Origin: Pseudarthrobacter sp. fls2-241-R2A-127
GTDB lineage: Bacteria; Actinomycetota; Actinomycetes; Actinomycetales; Micrococcaceae
Direction: 5' to 3'
DNA: 36,088 bases
NCBI RefSeq assembly: GCF_030209355.1
Contig: NZ_JARVSF010000056.1
Location: 1-36,088, forward strand
Positions within the stretch are counted from its first letter, which is position 1, and each line of letters starts with the position of its first letter. Both the position numbers and the translations under genes were made by a program. Shown piece by piece: positions 30,916 to 36,088 of this stretch. The notes under the pieces are model-generated. The model was not told where the DNA came from and searched no databases. It saw nothing but the letters and a program-made list of their open reading frames with translations.

Positions 30916-32247
30916 TCAAACCTTCTGAGGAAAATGCCGGTACGCCTCGGAAACTGGGCGCAGTTTCTTAGGGGCCTTCACTTCAACAGCAGCCGCGCTC
31001 TGTGTATTTGATATGGCGATGGCCGCTGCAATTAGTGGTGCAATGAACCACTGAACGGTGTAGGCGAGAGCGAAGACCGCGATACAGGCCATGACGCCAG
31101 CCCATATCGAGCGCTGCTTTGCCAGGCGAACTAGCGCCCCCAAAAGTATGCTGCTGAATGACAGCGCACCTACGATGCCGGTGCGGAGGTAGATCGAGAC
31201 GTACCAGTTATGCGGGGCATAAGTTTGGGGGAGCCCGTTTGGCCCGATACGCAGATAGCCCGTTCCAAAGGGCTGTCCAAAAAGCACAGCAGCGGGCCCA
31301 CGGCTGAGCGAGTCGGACACCAGCGAATCCCAGCCAGAAGTCCTATCGGTGAGGGTGCTGTTGGTGGCGGTGACGGCGTCTATCGACGCGGCAAACGAGT
31401 CCATGACCGTGGTAAGAGCTCCTGACAGCGCGAGGATGAGTATCCCGAACGACGAGAAAATGGCAAGCAGAGCTATGCGCCACCGGATAGCACTCGCAGC
31501 CCGCAAGCCCAGCACGAGGATGCCGGCCGCAAAAGCGATCCATACAGAACGATGCTGGGCAACGATGACTACGCCAGAGAATGCGATTCCGGACAGGAAG
31601 AGTTTTGCGCCACGAACTCGACCCCACTCATAGAGGGCATATAGCCCGGCTACCGTCAGTACGGCCGCCTGTGATGCAACCACTGGCCGGAGAGTGTGGT
31701 AAGTACCCTCAGGGTCGATATACATATCCGAAGACGAAGCGATTCCGTGCTTAGCAATATTCAGGGCCGCGATGGCAACTAGTCCCCATCCGCAAATATA
31801 GAGGAAATATCGGGCATGCTTCTTAGCGCTTTCCCCCGCCCAGTCGAGAGATAGCCCCCAAGCAAGGCACGCGAAGAAGTAGAAGAACGGTCGAAATTCG
31901 ACAATTGCCGGCATGCCGAACGACTTAAAACCTATTGCAAGGTTTACCACCAGAACGGCCAGCATAAGTAGCGGGATCAGTGCGCGCTGCCCGAGATTTT
32001 GCCACACCGTCCGGACACTAAGGATCGTGACAGCCAATAGGAGGGCGCTGATTGCGTCTTCTTGGAATACGTGGATATTCCCGATACTCACAACCGGGGT
32101 CGGCGTTGCGTCGGAGTTGGTCAGGACGCCGTACGCGATGAGTATCCATCCGAGAACCGGCCAATTGTGGACGTGCCACACGACCACTGCGCCGCCGATC
32201 AGCAGGCCGATCCCAAGCAGTGCACCAAATACCCCCGCGAAGTCCAT
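30916..32247 (-). CDS. O-antigen ligase/polymerase-like membrane protein
   Basis: This 443-residue protein has about eleven membrane segments. The large outer loop contains FGQPFGTGYL and APHNWYVSIYLRTGIVG. The latter is the His-containing signature of the Wzy_C/O-antigen ligase superfamily, and DRTSGWDSL precedes it as usual. Members join or polymerise polyprenyl-linked glycans outside the membrane. With the BY-kinase gene 2 kb to the right it suggests a capsule or exopolysaccharide locus. A CATAAT -10-like box read leftwards ends 7 bp before the ATG, so the mRNA may be leaderless. A 12-bp palindrome lies at 32264-32275. Confidence 0.8.
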   Translation of the reverse strand: MDFAGVFGALLGIGLLIGGAVVVWHVHNWPVLGWILIAYGVLTNSDATPTPVVSIGNIHVFQEDAISALLLAVTILSVRTVWQNLGQRALIPLLMLAVLVVNLAIGFKSFGMPAIVEFRPFFYFFACLAWGLSLDWAGESAKKHARYFLYICGWGLVAIAALNIAKHGIASSSDMYIDPEGTYHTLRPVVASQAAVLTVAGLYALYEWGRVRGAKLFLSGIAFSGVVIVAQHRSVWIAFAAGILVLGLRAASAIRWRIALLAIFSSFGILILALSGALTTVMDSFAASIDAVTATNSTLTDRTSGWDSLVSDSLSRGPAAVLFGQPFGTGYLRIGPNGLPQTYAPHNWYVSIYLRTGIVGALSFSSILLGALVRLAKQRSIWAGVMACIAVFALAYTVQWFIAPLIAAAIAISNTQSAAAVEVKAPKKLRPVSEAYRHFPQKV

Positions 32248-32263
32248 GCCCCGATTATGTCAT

Positions 32264-32275
32264 GTAGGTACCTAC
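32264..32275. promoter_or_regulatory. 12-bp perfect palindrome upstream of the ligase-like gene
   Basis: GTAGGTACCTAC is its own reverse complement and lies 17-28 bp upstream of the start at 32247, just behind a CATAAT -10-like box. The position suits a repressor operator. This is inference only. Confidence 0.35.
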
Positions 32276-32399
32276 GACTTATGGGGCACGTTAGACCGGG
32301 TATGGGCCCCTAACGGCTAACAGATTTAGCCAACGCTCACTACAACTCCCCCCACTCTAAATAACGAGGACACACATTGTTCCCAATCATCCTGCCCTA

Positions 32400-33224
32400 C
32401 TACTCGCGGCCAGATTCCCCGCGCATCTCCTGGAGCCGCTTGATGAACCAGCGCGATTGTTCAGGCCCGTAGGGCAGGACAGGGATGGCTTTGGTGGCGT
32501 CGTTGGGAGTGTCGCGGATGGACTGGCGGGCCTGACGGACCGCTGTGGTCATGGTGTTGGCCATGGTTTTGACGAATTGGTCGCTGCAGGGCTTGCCGTG
32601 CCCGGGGATCAGGAATTCGTAGCGGTGCCGCAGCGCGGAGATGTGCCGGAGGGCGACTGCCCATTCCTCGGGGTAGGAGTCCTCGAAGGAGGGGTGGGCT
32701 CCCTGTTCCACAAGGTCACCCACATAGAGAGTGGTGGGCGTTCCCACCAGGAGATCGCCGTCGGTGTGGCCTCGACCTAGATAGAACAGCGTTGCTGTGA
32801 GGCCACCGAGGTCCACCAGGACGGGCTGGTCTTTGACTATTGCGTTAGGGACTAGCAGCTCGATGTTCTGACCTTCACCGGCTGCCATTTCAGGCTCCAG
32901 CGTTCCAACGTGCCGGCGCTGCACGTCACCGCGCTGGTCTATCTCGGTGGCACAGTTCTGGTGCGCCCAGAATTCGGTGACGCCGGCTTCGGCGAAGACG
33001 GCGTTGCCGAAAAAGTGGTCGTAATGGGCGTGGGTGTTGACGACGACGAGGGGCAGATCTGCCTTCTCCCTGACAGCATTCAGAATTTCTCGTCCCTGAC
33101 GGGGACCACACCCGGTGTCGATGACCATTGCACGCTCTGTGCCGACGATAAGGCCAGTGTTCAGCAGGGATCCTTCAGTGACCAGCACATAGTTGTCCGT
33201 CCCGACTTCGAGCCATTCCGACAT
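32400..33224 (-). CDS. Metallo-beta-lactamase-fold hydrolase
   Basis: The ATG at 33224 follows a GGGAGG ribosome-binding site; a start at 33245 would add seven residues. The product has 274 residues. The metal-binding motif HAHYDH is in VVNTHAHYDHFFGN at about 72-85. GRGHTDGDLLV carries the next His, YVGDLVEQG the bridging Asp, and LIPGHGKP the last His. The fold serves many hydrolases; small-molecule lactonase or thioesterase-like activity is possible, but the substrate is unknown. A C-terminal remnant of a close relative, about 89 percent identical by hand over roughly 100 bp, is interrupted by the IS at 27385-29655. Confidence 0.9.
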   Translation of the reverse strand: MSEWLEVGTDNYVLVTEGSLLNTGLIVGTERAMVIDTGCGPRQGREILNAVREKADLPLVVVNTHAHYDHFFGNAVFAEAGVTEFWAHQNCATEIDQRGDVQRRHVGTLEPEMAAGEGQNIELLVPNAIVKDQPVLVDLGGLTATLFYLGRGHTDGDLLVGTPTTLYVGDLVEQGAHPSFEDSYPEEWAVALRHISALRHRYEFLIPGHGKPCSDQFVKTMANTMTTAVRQARQSIRDTPNDATKAIPVLPYGPEQSRWFIKRLQEMRGESGRE

Positions 33225-33269
33225 GTGTATCCGTACCTCCCGCAAAGCAGTGTGCGTTCGTCTTGGTGA

Positions 33270-33848
33270 CCGATTGTACCCACGGACAGCACCTCAAAGC
33301 TTCGCCGCGACTCAACTGGATCGGACGATGGCAAGGTCAAAGACGCGCTTGGAATGTGCAGGGCGCCCCTGGGACTCACTACTCACTTTCCAAGTTCACT
33401 ACTCGCTGCCGAGCGCCACTGGAGTTCATCAGCGGACTTCTTGTTCATTATTCACGGAGCTCGATGACTATGCATGAAGAGCCGACGGGCATCTTTCGGT
33501 AATCTTCTCCGGGGCAAATCAAAGCTCGAAATCACAGCAATGTTAGACGTCAAGGGCACCTGAGATACCCAAGATCCCTAGGTACGACCGGCCCATATTG
33601 GGCGACTACCGAGTCGACCCTGTTGCATCTAACACCGGAGAAACCCCTTGATTCAAGAATGCAGCGATCGATGTCATGTGTTGCCGGCCGAAGAGCAGGT
33701 GACATACTGGGCCCCGCGACGATCGAACCTACCGTCACTACGATCACCCGTAGCATCGTCTCTCGAGGCGCTTCCAAGTAGTAAAGCGCTGAGAATGCAG
33801 GTATCCGCTTCTCGTGCTCGGGCCTCGGAATACCCCTACCGTCGGAGC
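33270..33848. other. Non-coding or decayed stretch
   Basis: About 580 bp between the metallo-hydrolase and the small frame at 33849 show no convincing gene. TCACTACTC is repeated at about 33377 and 33395. Base composition is less GC-rich than in the left part of the window. It may be decayed transferred DNA. Confidence 0.4.
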
Positions 33849-34037
33849 ATGGAAGACATCAGCCCGGACGCGATCAACGCGGTAGCGAGATCCCTTTACG
33901 GTGAGACAGAGTATGACGCCTTGCCTGAGGGGCAAGTCAAGGCTGCCTACAGGAAGCGTGCCCGCATCGTGATCGGGACTGTCAGCGAGTGCGAACAGCA
34001 CAGCCGAATTATCAGCACCCATGTGGCAGCCGAATGA
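33849..34037 (+). CDS. Small hypothetical protein (62 aa)
   Basis: The ATG at 33849 is preceded by GGAG; a longer frame from 33648 has no sensible extra sequence. The product is helical, with ISPDAINAVARSLYGETEYDALPEGQVKAAYRKRARIVI. It resembles short phage or accessory proteins with an AARALY-x-YDxLPEEVKxxYRxxAR pattern. Function is unknown and the call is tentative. Confidence 0.45.
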   Translation: MEDISPDAINAVARSLYGETEYDALPEGQVKAAYRKRARIVIGTVSECEQHSRIISTHVAAE

Positions 34038-34201
34038 ATTTCCTACAAGGAACTTGCAACTAGCAACAAATTCACTGCGTGCCGAAGCGCAGATGTTCCG
34101 ACGTCCCCGCTCCCCCGACGTATACGATCCACCTAAAGAAAAGTGCAAACCGGACGGGCCAGCACCCAGCAACGGTCCGAAGTGGGAGGCCGCTGAGCAG
34201 G

Positions 34202-34207
34202 TATAAT
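34202..34207 (+). promoter_or_regulatory. Consensus -10 box (TATAAT) upstream of the BY-kinase gene
   Basis: A perfect TATAAT lies 35 bp before the GTG at 34242 and 80 bp before the TTG at 34287. No good -35 is seen at 16-18 bp, so an activator may be needed. Confidence 0.55.
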
Positions 34208-34241
34208 CGACTGGATCGCGAGATAACGTGCGGTTCTCGGG

Positions 34242-35762
34242 GTGTGTCAACCGGCTCCCCCAAATTTGACTCAGGGGGACTTCGGTTTGCTTCTCAACGA
34301 TTATCTTCGCGTGCTGCGCCGCAGTTGGCTTTTGATTGCGGTCGCGGCCTTGGTTGGACTCCTCATCGGCGGCGCCGCATCGATACTAACGAAGCCCTCC
34401 TACACATCAGAGACTCAGCTGTTCGTTTCCATCCAGGGCTCGGGAAGCGTTCAAGAACTGCAGCAAGGCAATACTTTCAGCCAAGCCCGGGTGCAGTCCT
34501 ATGTGAAAATTGTTAGTTCTCCTGTCGTCCTGCAGCCAGTGATCGACACCCTAGGTCTTCCATCAACCGCCGAAGACCTCAGTAAGCGAATAACGGCCTC
34601 CACAGACGTGAATACGGTACTTATCAATATCGCCGTCACAGATCCATCGCCGGTACAAGCATCTGCAATTGCCCAAGCTGTTGGAAAAAGCCTTATCGTT
34701 TCTGTGGATGCTCTAGAAAATCCCGGGAAAAAGGGAACCTCGCCAGTTAGCTTATCCATCACAAAGCCAGCTGAGGCACCCGCTTCACCTTCTGCTCCAA
34801 ACACCAAGATAAATCTGCTTTTGGGTCTTGTGGTTGGACTCATGCTGGGGCTGGCCGGCGCGGTCGTACGTAACCTCTTGGACAATCGGATACGCAGTGA
34901 AGGAGACCTCCGCCGAATAACGGAAGCACCACTGATTGGGGGTATCGCCTTCGATCAAGATGCGATGAAACGGCCGTTGCTTACACAATCTTCGACGCAT
35001 AGCCCGCGGGCTGAGTCCTTTCGCCAACTCCGCACCAACCTTCAGTTTGCAAACGTGTCGCGGCATGCAAAATCAGTGCTTGTAACTTCGTCAGTGCCCG
35101 GGGAAGGCAAAAGTACGACCGCCACAAACCTCGCGATCGCCCTGGCGCAAGCGGGCCAAACCGTCTGTTTGGTGGATGCGGACCTTCGTCGCCCGATGGT
35201 CAATGAATACCTGAGCTTGGACCGCGGCGTCGGCCTCACAACAGCACTTGTCGGAGCAACCGATGTCAACGACCTGCTACAGCAATGGGGCGAGGACCAA
35301 CTCTACGTCCTGACTTCCGGACAGATCCCCCCTAACCCCAGTGAGCTTCTCGGGTCTGATGAGATGGGCCAACTCGTAGCTCGGCTAGAGGAAGCATTCG
35401 ATGTTGTAGTCATCGATGCCCCGCCGCTACTACCCGTAACAGATGCCGCGGTCCTATCCCAACATGTGGGCGGCGTCATGGTTGTAGTCGGGTCTCAGAG
35501 ATTACGTCAGCAAGAGCTTCAGAGGGCGCTGGATGCTCTACGGCTGGTGGAAGCGAACGTTCTTGGCATCGTGATGAACAGACTGCCTGCAAAGGGTCCA
35601 GACGCATACTCGTACTCCTACTACGCCGGTGACGACCACAAACCAAATAGAAGTGTCAACAGCAGAAAAACACGTCAGGCTACCCCAATCGAAGAATATG
35701 GATCTTTGCATGAGCCATCCCGCAGGTCAGCGAGCACTTTCCCTGTCGGGAGGTCGAGGTAA
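34242..35762 (+). CDS. Polysaccharide co-polymerase/tyrosine autokinase (Wzz plus BY-kinase)
   Basis: The protein has up to 506 residues. Starts at GTG 34242, TTG 34266 or TTG 34287 are possible; the last has AGGGGGA 7 bases upstream and would give about 491 residues beginning LLLNDYLRVLRRSW. The Wzz-type part has two membrane helices (about 31-49 and 190-211) around an outer loop. The cytoplasmic BY-kinase has Walker A SVPGEGKSTT at about 284-293, Walker A' LVDADLRRP at about 313-321 and Walker B VVVIDAPP at about 387-394. The Tyr cluster YSYSYY at about 459-464 is the autophosphorylation site. It controls chain length and export of capsule or exopolysaccharide. It probably opens a cluster extending to the right. 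Confidence 0.93.
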   Translation: MCQPAPPNLTQGDFGLLLNDYLRVLRRSWLLIAVAALVGLLIGGAASILTKPSYTSETQLFVSIQGSGSVQELQQGNTFSQARVQSYVKIVSSPVVLQPVIDTLGLPSTAEDLSKRITASTDVNTVLINIAVTDPSPVQASAIAQAVGKSLIVSVDALENPGKKGTSPVSLSITKPAEAPASPSAPNTKINLLLGLVVGLMLGLAGAVVRNLLDNRIRSEGDLRRITEAPLIGGIAFDQDAMKRPLLTQSSTHSPRAESFRQLRTNLQFANVSRHAKSVLVTSSVPGEGKSTTATNLAIALAQAGQTVCLVDADLRRPMVNEYLSLDRGVGLTTALVGATDVNDLLQQWGEDQLYVLTSGQIPPNPSELLGSDEMGQLVARLEEAFDVVVIDAPPLLPVTDAAVLSQHVGGVMVVVGSQRLRQQELQRALDALRLVEANVLGIVMNRLPAKGPDAYSYSYYAGDDHKPNRSVNSRKTRQATPIEEYGSLHEPSRRSASTFPVGRSR

Positions 35763-36088
35763 GGGGTAAATAGCAGCCACGTAGTCGTCTCCTACCGTAT
35801 GTTCTGAGACGAGCCGCATGTCCGGGAAATCAAAGTTCGTCGCCACCCTTTGTCTGATTCAGCATCTGACTGCAATTTCCAGGCTGGCTGCGGAGCGCCG
35901 ATTCAAAAAGCCGTGCCCACACATCGGCTTAAGTAAACGAGTACCGCACCTGGCCCGCGAACTACTTCAAGAAGGCATCCAAACGCGTTTGCACGGCGCT
36001 CATGTCGTGGTCTGTCCGGCAGACACCTTACTGGGCTCTTCGCGGTTTGTGGGGAATTGAGTTCGTGTCGTTGAAGACAAGGGGGCCC
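35763..36088 (+). other. Right-edge stretch with a weak 80-codon frame
   Basis: The 326 bp after the BY-kinase gene contain an open frame at 35818-36060 (about 80 residues, with HLARELLQEGIQTRLHGAHVV). It has no ribosome-binding site and no recognised family, so it may be a gene fragment or chance. Nothing else is visible before the window ends. Confidence 0.3.

Noticed and set aside
33374..33405. Repeated TCACTACTC as a possible CRISPR or iteron
   Set aside because: There are only two short copies, with no array, cas genes or replication gene nearby.

Overview
The window is high-GC DNA with actinobacterial traits: GTG and TTG starts, strong hairpins without U-tracts, an ECF sigma factor with a zinc anti-sigma partner, FHA and Ser/Thr kinase genes, and an EspI-like MinD ATPase. 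Gene content fits a soil Micrococcaceae such as Arthrobacter or Pseudarthrobacter. That placement is inference, since no rRNA or tRNA gene was recognised. The right third (about 29.6 to 36 kb) looks less GC-rich and carries debris and transfer signs, unlike the compact left two thirds.

Layout. 0-11.6 kb: a 5'-broken paralogue of a polytopic ABC-transporter membrane protein, a bifunctional penicillin-binding protein, a LysE exporter, small proteins, an EspI-like MinD ATPase, a secreted DUF4397 protein, a sigma/anti-sigma pair, tiny membrane proteins, a Nudix hydrolase and a DUF2306 protein. 11.6-18.5 kb: two anchored GH26-type glycosidases flank an FHA protein, an FHA-like protein and a transmembrane Ser/Thr kinase whose frame is broken by one extra G. 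The first GH26 has Gly where the second has the presumed catalytic nucleophile Glu. 18.5-20.8 kb: an ABC ATPase and its membrane partner, paralogous to the first gene of the window.

20.9-27.1 kb: a tight minus-strand operon. In order it encodes a secreted BcsB-like protein, a GT-C membrane glycosyltransferase, a processive GT2 synthase with an N-terminal MshEN/GspE-N-like domain, and an Hpt-fold protein with Leu where the phospho-accepting His is expected. It reads as an exopolysaccharide machine, perhaps responsive to cyclic di-GMP. A direct repeat (CTCAAG-N5-CTCAAG) lies upstream of it and also upstream of a pair of tiny membrane genes near 9.9 kb.

27.4-36.1 kb: a complete IS21-family element (27477-29607) with 27-bp perfect terminal repeats and a 5-bp target duplication. 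It sits in the 3' end of a metallo-beta-lactamase-fold gene remnant, and an intact relative of that gene lies at 32.4-33.2 kb. Between them are remains of a modular secreted protein and a GH5-like glycosidase, plus an intact O-antigen-ligase/polymerase-like protein. A Wzz/BY-kinase gene with a consensus -10 box lies near the right edge, so a capsule or exopolysaccharide cluster probably continues outside the window.

The strongest leads for an undescribed system are the GH26-FHA-kinase-GH26 cassette and the BcsB-like/GT-C/MshEN-GT2/Hpt-like operon. Both look devoted to making, remodelling or sensing cell-surface polysaccharide.
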